Shown: positions 1 to 8,363 of the stretch, piece by piece
Numbering within the stretch: the stretch's first letter is position 1
How the letters are laid out: each line of letters begins with the position of its first letter
Assembly (NCBI RefSeq): GCF_029909975.1
Contig: NZ_CP094516.1
Span: 5,084,001 to 5,148,000 of the forward strand
Origin: Bradyrhizobium sp. ISRA430
Lineage (GTDB): Bacteria > Pseudomonadota > Alphaproteobacteria > Rhizobiales > Xanthobacteraceae
DNA: 64,000 bases
Direction of reading: 5' to 3'
Notes under the pieces: model-generated
Seen by the model: the letters and a program-made list of their open reading frames with translations, nothing else
Database searches by the model: none
Told to the model about the DNA's origin: nothing
Translations under genes and position numbers: made by a program

Positions 1-341
1 CGCTGGCGAACTCGCGCCTGCCGCAGCTCGCGCCGCTCTGGGCGATCGGCATCACGCGACCACGGCTCGCCGCGATCGAGCTGACCAAGACGCTGTCGGT
101 CTCGCTGTTCACCGCGCTCCTGGCACTGCCGCTCGGGCTGGTGGTGGCGTGGTGCCTGATCGCAATCGTGAATGTGAAGGCATTCGGCTGGCGGCTGCCG
201 TTCCACGTATTTCCGCTGCAGCTTCTCGAACTGGTGGCGGTGGCGCTGTTCGCTGCGCTGCTGGCTGCGCTCCTGCCCGTCGCGCGGCTCGCGCGGATGC
301 AGCCGACCGACCTCGTCAAGGTGTTCGCCAATGAGCGCTGA
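1..341 (+). CDS. FtsX-family ABC transporter permease, C-terminal end (5' partial)
   Basis: The reading frame is open from the left edge and ends with a TGA at 339-341, so only about the last 112 residues are present. They show two hydrophobic segments (around 88-160 and 210-290 in base coordinates) and end in ARLARMQPTDLVKVFANE. A cytoplasmic tail with an A-x-x-x-x-P motif after the last helix is typical of FtsX/MacB/LolC-type permeases. The stop overlaps the start of the AttH-like gene at 331 by 11 bases, so the two are translationally coupled. In Agrobacterium and relatives an FtsX permease, an ATPase and an AttH-like exported protein form one ABC system, and that context supports the call. 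The ATPase would lie to the left of the window. Confidence 0.72.
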   Translation, partial: LANSRLPQLAPLWAIGITRPRLAAIELTKTLSVSLFTALLALPLGLVVAWCLIAIVNVKAFGWRLPFHVFPLQLLELVAVALFAALLAALLPVARLARMQPTDLVKVFANER

Positions 342-1413
342 GATGATCTCGCGGCGCGCCTTCGCCGGTGGCATCGCCGCACTCAGCTTCGCCCGCCGCG
401 CAGGTGCGCAGGGCTATGCCGGCCTCGGCGATACCGCCGACGGTTTTGCGCCGGTCACGCCCGGAAAAGTGTTCACTTTTCCGGCCGATCACGGCCCGCA
501 CCCTGAGTTTCGCATCGAGTGGTGGTATCTCACGGCGAACCTCACCGACGGCAGTGGCGCGGCTTGCGGCCTGCAATGGACGCTGTTTCGCCAGGCGACG
601 CGGCCGGGACTGCAAGAAGAAGGCTGGGCCAATCAGCAGGTGTGGATGGGACACGCCGCCGTGACGCGCGCTGAGACCCATCGCTTCAGCGAGCTGTTTG
701 CACGCGGCGGTGTCGGGCAGGCCGGCGTCGAAGCAAAACCGTTCATGGCCTGGATCGACGATTGGGAAATGAAGGGCGCCGCGCGCACCGACGATCGGAC
801 ATTGGCACCGCTGACGCTGAAGGCCTCGGGCACCGATTTCAGCTACGCGCTGACGCTTGAAACTGATCGTCCCGTGGTGCTGCAGGGCTATGCCGGCTAC
901 AGCCGCAAGTCCGATCGCGGCCAGGCGTCCTACTATTACAGCCAGCCGTTCTTCCGCGCCCGCGGCACGCTCACCATCGACGACAGACCGGTCGACGTTT
1001 CGGGGCAGGCCTGGATGGACCGCGAATGGAGCAGTCAGCCGCTGGCGTCCGACCAGACCGGCTGGGACTGGTTCTCCCTGCATCTGCCTGATGACGAGAA
1101 GCTGATGCTGTATCGCCTGCGCCAGAAGGACGGCCGCGACAACCTGCTCGGCAACTGGATCACGCCGGATGGCCGCTCGGTCGAGATCGCCGCGCCCGGC
1201 AACAGCCTCACGCCACTGGCGATGACCGAGATCGACGGCCGCAAGCTGCCGACCTCTTGGCGCGTGAACCTTCCCGCCCGCGGCCTCGCGATCGAAACCA
1301 CGCCGCTCAACCCGAAGGCCTGGATGGGTACCGGATTCTCCTATTGGGAAGGCCCGATCCGGTTTGCGGGCAGCCACGCGGGAATCGGCTATCTTGAGAT
1401 GACCGGATATTGA
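331..1413 (+). CDS. AttH-like / CrtC-fold lipocalin-like exported protein
   Basis: 360 residues. The N-terminus MSAEMISRRAFAGG carries a twin-arginine motif (SRRAF) followed by a short hydrophobic stretch and AGAQG, suggesting Tat export. The body has the hallmarks of the AttH/hydroxyneurosporene hydratase (CrtC) fold: PEFRIEWWYLTANL near residue 60, a YYYSQPFFRARGTL block near 190, and GQAWMDREWSSQPL followed by GWDWFSLHLPDDEKLM. AttH-like proteins are accessory exported components of FtsX-type ABC systems; no carotenoid genes are nearby, so a pigment hydratase role is unlikely. The start at 331 overlaps the upstream permease. An in-frame ATG at 343 is an alternative that keeps the Tat motif. 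Confidence 0.82.
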   Translation: MSAEMISRRAFAGGIAALSFARRAGAQGYAGLGDTADGFAPVTPGKVFTFPADHGPHPEFRIEWWYLTANLTDGSGAACGLQWTLFRQATRPGLQEEGWANQQVWMGHAAVTRAETHRFSELFARGGVGQAGVEAKPFMAWIDDWEMKGAARTDDRTLAPLTLKASGTDFSYALTLETDRPVVLQGYAGYSRKSDRGQASYYYSQPFFRARGTLTIDDRPVDVSGQAWMDREWSSQPLASDQTGWDWFSLHLPDDEKLMLYRLRQKDGRDNLLGNWITPDGRSVEIAAPGNSLTPLAMTEIDGRKLPTSWRVNLPARGLAIETTPLNPKAWMGTGFSYWEGPIRFAGSHAGIGYLEMTGY

Positions 1414-1438
1414 GACCAGCAACGAGGAAGTGCCTGCA

Positions 1439-1825
1439 ATGTATCATGACACCGCGATCGTGACCTGCCTCGCCGTCGCATTCTACTTCTTCACTTCGAC
1501 GCAGGTCGCGCGTGCCCGCATCCGCTATGGCGTGATGCTGCCGTCGATCTCCGGCAATGCGGATTTCGAGCGCATGTTCCGCATCCAGATGAACACGCTG
1601 GAATGGATGCCGATCTTCCTGCCGTCGCTGTGGCTGTTCGCGATCTATATCAGCGATGTCATCGCGGCGGCGCTCGGCCTCGTCTGGATCCTCGGCCGCA
1701 TCGTCTACTTCGTCGGCTATCGCGAGGCGGTGGCCAAGCGCAGCCCGGGATTCGCGATCCAGGCCTTCGCCTGCATCATCCTCTGGGCGGGCGCGACCGG
1801 CGCCGTGGTGTGGCGGCTGGTGTGA
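1439..1825 (+). CDS. MAPEG family membrane protein
   Basis: 128 residues with about four transmembrane helices. The R-x-Q-M-N-T-L-E pattern (FRIQMNTLEWMPIFLPSLW) matches the N-x-x-E glutathione-site motif of the MAPEG family (microsomal GST and eicosanoid enzymes), and GRIVYFVGY matches the conserved R-x-x-Y/Y segment. The likely role is a membrane-bound glutathione-dependent transferase or peroxidase. The ATG at 1439 is preceded by GAGGAAG at 1424-1430 at ideal spacing. A GTG at 1430 is in frame but would itself overlap that ribosome binding site. It follows the AttH-like gene by 25 bases and may share its transcript. Confidence 0.85.
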   Translation: MYHDTAIVTCLAVAFYFFTSTQVARARIRYGVMLPSISGNADFERMFRIQMNTLEWMPIFLPSLWLFAIYISDVIAAALGLVWILGRIVYFVGYREAVAKRSPGFAIQAFACIILWAGATGAVVWRLV

Positions 1826-1857
1826 GGGGCGCTGCGGCAGCAACTCCGATCTCGGCC

Positions 1858-1998
1858 GTCGTCCCGGACAAGCGCAGCGAAGCGGAGCGCTGATCCGGGA
1901 CCCTAACCACAGAATGCGGTTTGGCGAAGATTGGTAACCACGATCTCGCGCCACAACTTCTCCCTGGGGTTATGGGTCCCGGCCTTCGCCGGGACGAC
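1858..1998. repeat. Long palindromic intergenic repeat, GTCGTCC family, copy 1
   Basis: The element starts GTCGTCCCGGAC and ends with the inverted counterpart GCCGGGACGAC. A conserved inner block reads CCCTGGGGTTATGGGTCC. It lies between convergent genes. Related copies are at 3342, 13158, 24973, 39850 (half) and 45420. This copy has a variant left arm containing AGCGCAGCGAAGCGGAGCGC. Confidence 0.85.
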
Positions 1999-2032
1999 AC
2001 GGAGGTTGTGGCGCGGGCGTTGCCTTTTCCCG

Positions 2033-3220
2033 CTACTTCGTCAGCGGGCAGCCGCTTTCCTTGGCGCTGAAGAATGCCTTGTCGCCGGGGACGGTGGCCA
2101 GCAGCTTGTAATAGTCCCAGGGCTTCTTCGACTCCGAGGGCTTCTTCACCTCGAACAGATACATGTCGTGGACCATGCGGCCGTTCTCGAGCACCTTGCC
2201 TTGCGCGAAGGCGTCGTCGACCGGCAGCTCCTTCAGCTTCTTGGCGACGGCGTCCGGATCCTTGGTGCCGGCCGCCTTGACCGCCTTGAGATAGCTCAGC
2301 GTCGCCGAATAGGTGCCGGCGTGGATCATGCTCGGCATCCGCCCGGTGCGCTTGAAGAAGCGCTCGCCGAGGCTGCGCGTCTTGTCGTTGAGATCCCAGT
2401 AGTAGCCCTCGGTGAGCACGAGGCCTTGCGCGGCCTGGAGGCCAAGGCCGTTGACCTCCGCGAGTGTCATCAAGAGGCCCGCAAGCTTCTGGCCGCCGGT
2501 GACGATGCCGAACTCGGCGGCCTGCTTGATCGAGTTGGTGGTATCGAGGCCGGCGTTGGCGAGCCCGACGATCTTGGCCTTCGAGCTCTGCGCCTGGAGC
2601 AGGAAGGAGGAGAAGTCCGACGAGTTGAGGGGAACGCGGACCGAGCCGACCACCTTGCCGCCATTGGCGGTGACGATCTCGCTGGTGTCCTTCTCCAGCG
2701 CGTAACCGAAGGCGTAGTCGGCCGTGAGGAAGAACCAGGTGTCGCCGCCGGCTTTCGTCAGGGCGCCGCCGGTCCCGACCCCGAGTGCGCGGGTGTCATA
2801 GGCCCAGTGAAAGCCGTAGGGCTGGCAGGCATCGCCCGTCAGGCGCGATGTTGCGGCCCCCACGACAATGTCGATCTTCTTTTTTTCCTTCGAGAGCTCG
2901 TGGATCGCGAGCGCGACCGAGGACGTCGTCAGCTCCGTGATCATGTCGACGTTCTCGACATCGTACCAGCGCCGCGCGATCGAGGTCGCAAGGTCCGGCT
3001 TGTTCTGGTGATCGGCGGTGACGAGCTCGATCTTCTGGCCTAAAACTTCGCCGCCGAAATCCTCGATCGCCATCTTGGCGGCTTCGACCGACCATTTGCC
3101 GCCGTAATCCGCATAGACGCCGGACTGGTCATTGAGAATGCCGATCTTGACGCCCTGTGCGGACGCCGGCGCCGCCAGCAATACGGCAGAGGCCGCAGCG
3201 GCCAAAAGTGCTGATTTCAT
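2033..3220 (-). CDS. Periplasmic substrate-binding protein of an ABC transporter, LivK-like (Peripla_BP_6)
   Basis: 395 residues with a clear Sec signal peptide (MKSALLAAAASAVLLAAPASAQG) and then VKIGILNDQSGVYADYGG, the standard opening of branched-chain-amino-acid-type type I binding proteins. The body follows the family pattern (ADHQNKPDLA, TELTTSSVALA, TWFFLTADYAFGYALEKD) and the length is typical. Members bind amino acids, amides, urea or aromatic acids, and the ligand cannot be assigned here. No LivH/M/G/F genes are adjacent, so the protein must use a transporter encoded elsewhere or is a solitary sensor. It is convergent with the MAPEG gene across a palindromic repeat. Confidence 0.88.
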   Translation of the reverse strand: MKSALLAAAASAVLLAAPASAQGVKIGILNDQSGVYADYGGKWSVEAAKMAIEDFGGEVLGQKIELVTADHQNKPDLATSIARRWYDVENVDMITELTTSSVALAIHELSKEKKKIDIVVGAATSRLTGDACQPYGFHWAYDTRALGVGTGGALTKAGGDTWFFLTADYAFGYALEKDTSEIVTANGGKVVGSVRVPLNSSDFSSFLLQAQSSKAKIVGLANAGLDTTNSIKQAAEFGIVTGGQKLAGLLMTLAEVNGLGLQAAQGLVLTEGYYWDLNDKTRSLGERFFKRTGRMPSMIHAGTYSATLSYLKAVKAAGTKDPDAVAKKLKELPVDDAFAQGKVLENGRMVHDMYLFEVKKPSESKKPWDYYKLLATVPGDKAFFSAKESGCPLTK

Positions 3221-3341
3221 ATTTTAACTCCCAGCAGTCTTCTGTTGTGAAATCGGGCGGATACTAGTGAAGAACCCCGCCCCTGCCCATCCATTTCGGC
3301 CTCAGCCGTTAGTATGGCGGGTGTGCGCTAAATCCAATGCC

Positions 3342-3463
3342 GTCGTCCCGGCGAAGGCCGGGACCCATAACCACAGGATTGGGTTTGGCGATGACTCGCG
3401 GTTACCAGCTTCACGCCACAACCACTCCCTGGGGTTATGGGTCCCGGCCTTCGCCGGGACGAC
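3342..3463. repeat. Long palindromic intergenic repeat, GTCGTCC family, copy 2
   Basis: A textbook copy: GTCGTCCCGGCGAAGGCCGG at the left is mirrored by CCGGCCTTCGCCGGGACGAC at the right, with an unpaired middle holding CACTCCCTGGGGTTATGGG. It occupies most of the 287-base gap (3221-3507) between the RND operon and the LivK-like gene. I see nothing else there. Confidence 0.88.
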
Positions 3464-3507
3464 ACCGTGATTGTGGACACGTCAGTGGCCGCCACACTGA
3501 CGCGCAA

Positions 3508-6500
3508 TCACCCCGCAATCTCCGCCTTCTTCCCGCGGCCATCGGCTAGATTGCGCACGACCACGTAGAAGATCGGCGTGAAGAGCAGGCCGAACAGGGT
3601 GACGCCGATCATGCCGAAGAAGACGGCAACGCCGACGGCCTGGCGCATCTCCGAGCCCGAGCCGGTCGAGATCACCAGCGGCAGCACGCCGAGGATGAAG
3701 GCGAAGGACGTCATCAGGATCGGCCGCAGGCGCAGGCGGCAGGCCTCGATCACGGCCTCCAGCCGCGGCTTGCCTTCCAGCTCGATGTCGCGGGCGAACT
3801 CGACGATGAGGATCGCGTTCTTCGCAGCTAAGCCCACCAGCACGACGAAGCCGATCTGCGTCAGGATGTTGACGTCCTGCCCCATGATGCGCACGCCGAT
3901 GGTGGCGGCGAGCAGGCACATCGGCACGATCAGGATCACCGCAAACGGCAGGCTCCAGCTCCCATATTGCGCGGCGAGCACGAGATAGACGAACAGCACG
4001 CAGATCGGGAACACGAACAGGCCCGCATTGCCGCCGGTGACCTGCTGATACGACAGGTCGGTCCATTCGAACGAGAAGCCGCTCGGCAAGGTATCGTCGG
4101 CGAGCTTCTTGATGGTGTTGAGCGCGGTGGTCGAGCTCGTGCCCGGTGCCGGCTCGCCCTGCAGTTCGGAGGCCGCATAGAGATTGTAGCGCGCGACGCG
4201 GTCGGGACCCGAAACGTCGCGGAAATCGACCACGCTACCGAGCATCACCATGTCGCCGGACGCGTTGCGGGTGCGCAGCCGCGACAGATCGCTGGTCTCT
4301 TTCCGGAACGGCAGGTCGGCTTGGGCTGTGACGTGGTAGGTGCGGCCGAACAGGTTGAAGTCGTTGACGTAGGTCGATCCGAAATAAGTCTGGATCGTGT
4401 CGTTGATGCTGGCGATGGGAACGCCGAGCTTCTGCGCCTTGGTGCGGTCGATGTCGACGAAAAGCTGCGGCGTGTTCGCCGTGAACGGCGAAAACACCGA
4501 AGTCAGAGTGGATGCCTTGCGCGCGGCGGCGACCAGCTCGTCGGTCGCAGCGGCGAGCATTTCCGGTCCGCGGCCCTGGCGGTCCTGGATGCGGATCGTG
4601 AAGCCGCCGCCGGTGCCGATGCCAGGCACGGCCGGCGGCGGAATGACGATGATGAAGGCGCCCTGGATCGCGGCGAGCCGCTTGCGCAGCTCGGCGGTAA
4701 TGGCGTTGGCGGACAGGCCCTTCTTCAGGCGGACCTCGGGCTCGTCGAACACCGGAAACAGCGCCGCAGCATTGCCGGCCTGGGTGCGCGTCGCGCCCGA
4801 GAAGCCGGCGAAGGCAGCGACGCGAACGATGCCCGGCGTATCCAGCGAGATCCGCTCGATCTCGCGCACCACCTCGGTGGTGCGCGCCAGCGACGCCGCG
4901 CCCGGCAATTGCACTGAGATGATGACGTAGCCGCGATCCTGTGCCGGAATGAAGCCCTGCGGCGTGGTCACGATCAGCCAGCCGGCGCTGCCGATCAGCA
5001 CGACGTAAATCAGCAGCATCACCACCGAATGCCGGATCACGAAATTGGCGGCGCCGGCATAGCCATGTGACAGCCGGTCGAACACGCGGTTGAAGACGCC
5101 GGTGAAGGCGCCCCAGCCCCGCGCGATGACATTCCAGGCCGCCGGCGGCCGCTTCTCTTCATGCGGCACCAGTATCTGCGAGGCCAGCGCCGGCGACAGC
5201 GTCAGCGAGCAGAAGCAGGAGATCGCGGTTGCGACCGCGATGGTGACGGCGAATTGCTGGAAGAACTGTCCGGAAATACCTCCCAGGAATGCCGTCGGCA
5301 CGAACACCGCGCACAGCACCAGCGCGATCGAGACCAGCGCGCCGCCGACCTCCTCCATGGTCTTCAGCGCGGCATCGCGCCGGCTCAGGCCGTGCTCGAG
5401 ATGGCGCTCGACATTCTCGACCACCACGATGGCATCGTCGACCACGATGCCGACGGCGAGCACGAGGCCGAACAGCGTGAGATTGTTGATCGAGAACCCG
5501 AGCGCCGCCATCACCGCGAAGGTGCCGACCAGCGAGACCGGGATCGCGATGATCGGAATGATCGCGGGCCGCCAGCCCTGCAAAAACACCAGCACCACAA
5601 TGACCACCAGCAGCATGGCCTCGTAGATAGTCTTGATCAGCTCGTGGACGGATTGCGCGATGAACTCGGTCGGGTTGTAGCCGATGTTGTAGTCGAGGCC
5701 CTTCGGAAAGCTCGCCTTGAGCCTGGTCATCGTATCGGAAATGTTCTTGGCGGTGGCCAGCGCGTTCGATCCTGGCCGCTGGGTCACCAGCATGGCGACC
5801 GCCGATTTGCGCAAGAGGAAGCTGTTGGTGGTGTAGGACAGCGCGCCGAGCTCGATGCGGGCAACGTCGCGTAAGCGCACCGTGCGGCCGTCCGAGCCGG
5901 CCTTGATCAGGATGTCCTCGAATTGCTTCTGATCCTTCAGTCGCCCCGTGAAGGTGAGATTCGGCTGGAAGGCGCGGTCCGCGATCGGCGGCTCCGCGAT
6001 CTGCCCGCCCGCGATCTGCACGTTCTGCGCACGGATCGCCGCGAGCACTTCGGTCGAGGTCAGGCCGAGATTGGCGATCCGGTCAGGATCGAGCCAAAGT
6101 CGCATCGAATAGTCGCGTGCGCCGAAAATCTGGATATCGCCGACGCCGTCGAGCCGCAGGAGCTGGTCGCGAACCTGGAGCAGCGCATAGTTGGAGATGT
6201 AGAGCTGGTCGAACGTGTCGTCGGGCGACAGCATGAACACGACCATCAGGATGTCGGGCGAGTTCTTGCGCGTGGTGACGCCGTTGCGCTGGACTTCCTC
6301 GGGCAGGCGCGGCTGCGCGATCGCGACGCGGTTCTGCACCAGCACCTGCGCCTTGTCGAGATCGGTGCCGAGCTTGAAGGTGACGGTGATGGTGAGCTGG
6401 CCGTTCGAGGTCGCCTGGCTGTAGAGATACAGCATGTCCTCGACGCCGTTGATCTCCTGCTCGATCGGAGCAGCGACCGTGTCGGACACGGTCTGCGCGG

Positions 6501-6663
6501 AGGCGCCGGGATATTGCGTGGTGACGACGACGGTGGGCGGCACCACCTGCGGATATTCGGAGACCGGCAGCGTGGTGTAGGCGATCGCGCCGACGATCAG
6601 GAGCACGATCGACAGCACCATCGCCAAGATGGGCTGGTTGATGGAGAGGCGGCCGAGATTCAT
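3508..6663 (-). CDS. RND (HAE1) efflux pump inner-membrane subunit, AcrB/MexB type
   Basis: 1051 residues, the full length of a hydrophobe/amphiphile RND pump. It opens MNLGRLSINQPILAMVLSIV (helix 1) and continues with VSEYPQVVPPTVVVTTQYPG, which is characteristic of AcrB homologues. The proton-relay aspartates are present in VGIVVDDAIVVVENVERHL and the relay lysine in LVGLAAKNAILIVEFARD. Twelve transmembrane helices and two large periplasmic loops follow the usual order. It works as a trimer that pumps drugs, bile salts or plant phenolics through an adaptor and an outer-membrane channel. Its start codon overlaps the adaptor stop (ATGA at 6660-6663). No outer-membrane channel gene or adjacent TetR regulator is present in the window. 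Confidence 0.95.
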   Translation of the reverse strand: MNLGRLSINQPILAMVLSIVLLIVGAIAYTTLPVSEYPQVVPPTVVVTTQYPGASAQTVSDTVAAPIEQEINGVEDMLYLYSQATSNGQLTITVTFKLGTDLDKAQVLVQNRVAIAQPRLPEEVQRNGVTTRKNSPDILMVVFMLSPDDTFDQLYISNYALLQVRDQLLRLDGVGDIQIFGARDYSMRLWLDPDRIANLGLTSTEVLAAIRAQNVQIAGGQIAEPPIADRAFQPNLTFTGRLKDQKQFEDILIKAGSDGRTVRLRDVARIELGALSYTTNSFLLRKSAVAMLVTQRPGSNALATAKNISDTMTRLKASFPKGLDYNIGYNPTEFIAQSVHELIKTIYEAMLLVVIVVLVFLQGWRPAIIPIIAIPVSLVGTFAVMAALGFSINNLTLFGLVLAVGIVVDDAIVVVENVERHLEHGLSRRDAALKTMEEVGGALVSIALVLCAVFVPTAFLGGISGQFFQQFAVTIAVATAISCFCSLTLSPALASQILVPHEEKRPPAAWNVIARGWGAFTGVFNRVFDRLSHGYAGAANFVIRHSVVMLLIYVVLIGSAGWLIVTTPQGFIPAQDRGYVIISVQLPGAASLARTTEVVREIERISLDTPGIVRVAAFAGFSGATRTQAGNAAALFPVFDEPEVRLKKGLSANAITAELRKRLAAIQGAFIIVIPPPAVPGIGTGGGFTIRIQDRQGRGPEMLAAATDELVAAARKASTLTSVFSPFTANTPQLFVDIDRTKAQKLGVPIASINDTIQTYFGSTYVNDFNLFGRTYHVTAQADLPFRKETSDLSRLRTRNASGDMVMLGSVVDFRDVSGPDRVARYNLYAASELQGEPAPGTSSTTALNTIKKLADDTLPSGFSFEWTDLSYQQVTGGNAGLFVFPICVLFVYLVLAAQYGSWSLPFAVILIVPMCLLAATIGVRIMGQDVNILTQIGFVVLVGLAAKNAILIVEFARDIELEGKPRLEAVIEACRLRLRPILMTSFAFILGVLPLVISTGSGSEMRQAVGVAVFFGMIGVTLFGLLFTPIFYVVVRNLADGRGKKAEIAG

Positions 6664-7859
6664 GACTTGCCACCGGCCTGCACTTGCGCTGTGTGCGGGT
6701 TGACCTTGGCGCCGACACGGGCGCGCTGGATGCCGTCGACGATGACGCGATCCTCGGCTTTGAGCCCTTCGCGGATCACGCGCAGGCCGTCATCGAGCGG
6801 CCCGAGTGTCACGGCGCGCGCTTCGACGGTGTCGTCCGGCTTGACCACGAACACGATCTTGCGGGACTGGTCGGTCGCGATCGCGACGTCCGGGATCAGG
6901 AGCGCCTCATAGGGCGCGCTGCCGATCAACCGCACGCGGGCGAATTGTCCCGGCAAAATCGAGAGATCGGTATTCTTGATCACGGCACGGCTACGCAGCG
7001 TGCCGGTCGAGACGTCGAGGCGGTTGTCGAGGAAGTTGATGGTGCCCTCGTGCGACGGCTTGGTTTCGCCGGCGAGCGTCACCTGGACCGGGTTTGCCGT
7101 GTCGCGCGAGCTCGGGCGGCGGCCTTCGAACCACAGCTTGCTGTACTTGATGAACGTCGCCTCATCCATGTCGAAATAGATGTAGATCGGATCGAGTGTG
7201 ACGATCGAGGTGAGCAGCGTCGAGGAGCCGGCGTCGCTGCCCTGCACGAGATTGCCGGGGCTGACGAGATGACGGCTGACGCGGCCCGTGATCGGCGCCA
7301 CCACATGCGTGAACTCGATATTGAGCTTGGCGGCCTTCAGCGCGCCTTCGGCCTGCATCTCGGCGGCGTGCGCGGCCTGCAGCGCCTGGCGGCGCTGGTC
7401 GACGACCTGTTCGGAGACGGCACTGGTCTGGACCAGGTTCAGGCCGCGGTCGAGCTCGCGCTTGGCTAGCTCCACCTTGGCACGCGCGTCCGACAACTGT
7501 CCCTCCGCCTGCGCGGCCACCGCCTCGAACGGACGCGAGTCGATCACATAAAGGAGATCGCCGGCATGCACGATGGCGCCGTCCTGGAATTCGACCGAGT
7601 TGACGTAGCCGCCGACGCGGGGACGCACCTGCACTTCCTCCACGGCCTCGAAGCGGCCGGTGAATTCGTCCCAATCGGTCACGGTGCGCTTGGCCGGCTG
7701 GGCAACTGTGACGGCGGGCGCCGGCGGGGCGGCGGCCTGCGAGGCCGGCTTCTCACAGCCGGCGAGCAAACCGGCAACGGCGAGCGCCAGGACCGCAGAA
7801 AGGGCAGGCGGCGCGGATCGCCTCCGAGCTGGGTGCAGTCCTCGGTTCGGCTCGCTCAT
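6660..7859 (-). CDS. RND efflux periplasmic adaptor (membrane fusion) lipoprotein, AcrA/MexA type
   Basis: 399 residues from the ATG at 7859, which is preceded by GGAAGAGGGC on the minus strand; an upstream in-frame start would add an unrelated 37-residue tail. A hydrophobic segment ending LLAGC gives a lipobox with Cys35, so the protein is probably lipid-anchored. The adaptor domains follow: beta-barrel/lipoyl halves (QVRPRVGGYVNSVEFQDGAIV, THVVAPITGRVSRHLVSPGN) around a coiled-coil hairpin (near residues 115-185). It bridges the pump to an outer-membrane channel. It is the first gene of the two-gene operon and overlaps the pump gene by four bases. Confidence 0.93.
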   Translation of the reverse strand: MSEPNRGLHPARRRSAPPALSAVLALAVAGLLAGCEKPASQAAAPPAPAVTVAQPAKRTVTDWDEFTGRFEAVEEVQVRPRVGGYVNSVEFQDGAIVHAGDLLYVIDSRPFEAVAAQAEGQLSDARAKVELAKRELDRGLNLVQTSAVSEQVVDQRRQALQAAHAAEMQAEGALKAAKLNIEFTHVVAPITGRVSRHLVSPGNLVQGSDAGSSTLLTSIVTLDPIYIYFDMDEATFIKYSKLWFEGRRPSSRDTANPVQVTLAGETKPSHEGTINFLDNRLDVSTGTLRSRAVIKNTDLSILPGQFARVRLIGSAPYEALLIPDVAIATDQSRKIVFVVKPDDTVEARAVTLGPLDDGLRVIREGLKAEDRVIVDGIQRARVGAKVNPHTAQVQAGGKS

Positions 7860-8363
7860 GTCTTGCCCTCTTCCTTGGTGGCTACGGCAACAAACAGGGT
7901 AGCTTCTTACCCGCAGGCGGCACAAGATGGGTTTCGATGATGAAACCTTCAAGACGAGAAGAACACGCAATTTCTTGGGTGGATGATCCTAGCCGAGTGG
8001 ACGGGTTGACAGAAGGAAGGTCGCGCGCGCACGCGGCGATAATCGGGCGGATGCGAATGAATTTACGCGCCGGGCTCCGGAATGGAGTGGCAGGTGCGAG
8101 GCCCACGAAGTGACCTTCCCCTGGAGGAGGGTCGGCACGCAATCGAGCAGAGCGAGATTGCGTGACGTGGTGGGGTGATCTCTCCGCCCGGACACCGTTC
8201 AACGCGGAGAGACCGTCACCCCACCCCGCTCGCGCTTCGCGCGTCGACCCTCCCCCTCCAGGGGAGGGTCAACTCAGCTCCAGCGTCTTCGCACATGACG
8301 CAGGCCATTGCGTCGGCTAGATTGTGCACACAAAAACAAGACGAATTGTCCGGGAGGACAGCC
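7860..8363. other. Intergenic region between the efflux operon and the catabolic region
   Basis: About 500 bases separate two divergent units, so promoters for both are expected here. The only structure I can support is the long palindrome at 8114-8270. No open frame in it has credible coding character. Confidence 0.6.
8114..8270. repeat. Long palindromic repeat, CCCTCC(N)GGAGGG family
   Basis: The left arm (TGACCTTCCCCTGGAGGAGG) is mirrored by the right arm (CCCCTCCAGGGGAGGGTCA), with an inner inverted pair TCTCCGC/GCGGAGAGA at 8179-8207. The same architecture (outer arms, middle CTCCGC hairpin) recurs at 11094, 16074 and 52457 with different arm sequences. Confidence 0.75.

Noticed and set aside
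316..1422. Long minus-strand open frame antisense to the AttH-like gene
   Set aside because: It mirrors the coding gene, is arginine-, alanine- and glycine-rich without motifs, and has no ribosome binding site. It is a by-product of high GC and codon bias, like the antisense frames at 3967-4917, 32175-33365, 36254-37696, 46143-47777 and 62926-63876.
1931..3043. Plus-strand 370-residue open frame opposite the LivK-like gene
   Set aside because: The protein on the other strand has a signal peptide and clear family motifs. This frame begins in a palindromic repeat and has no recognisable domain.
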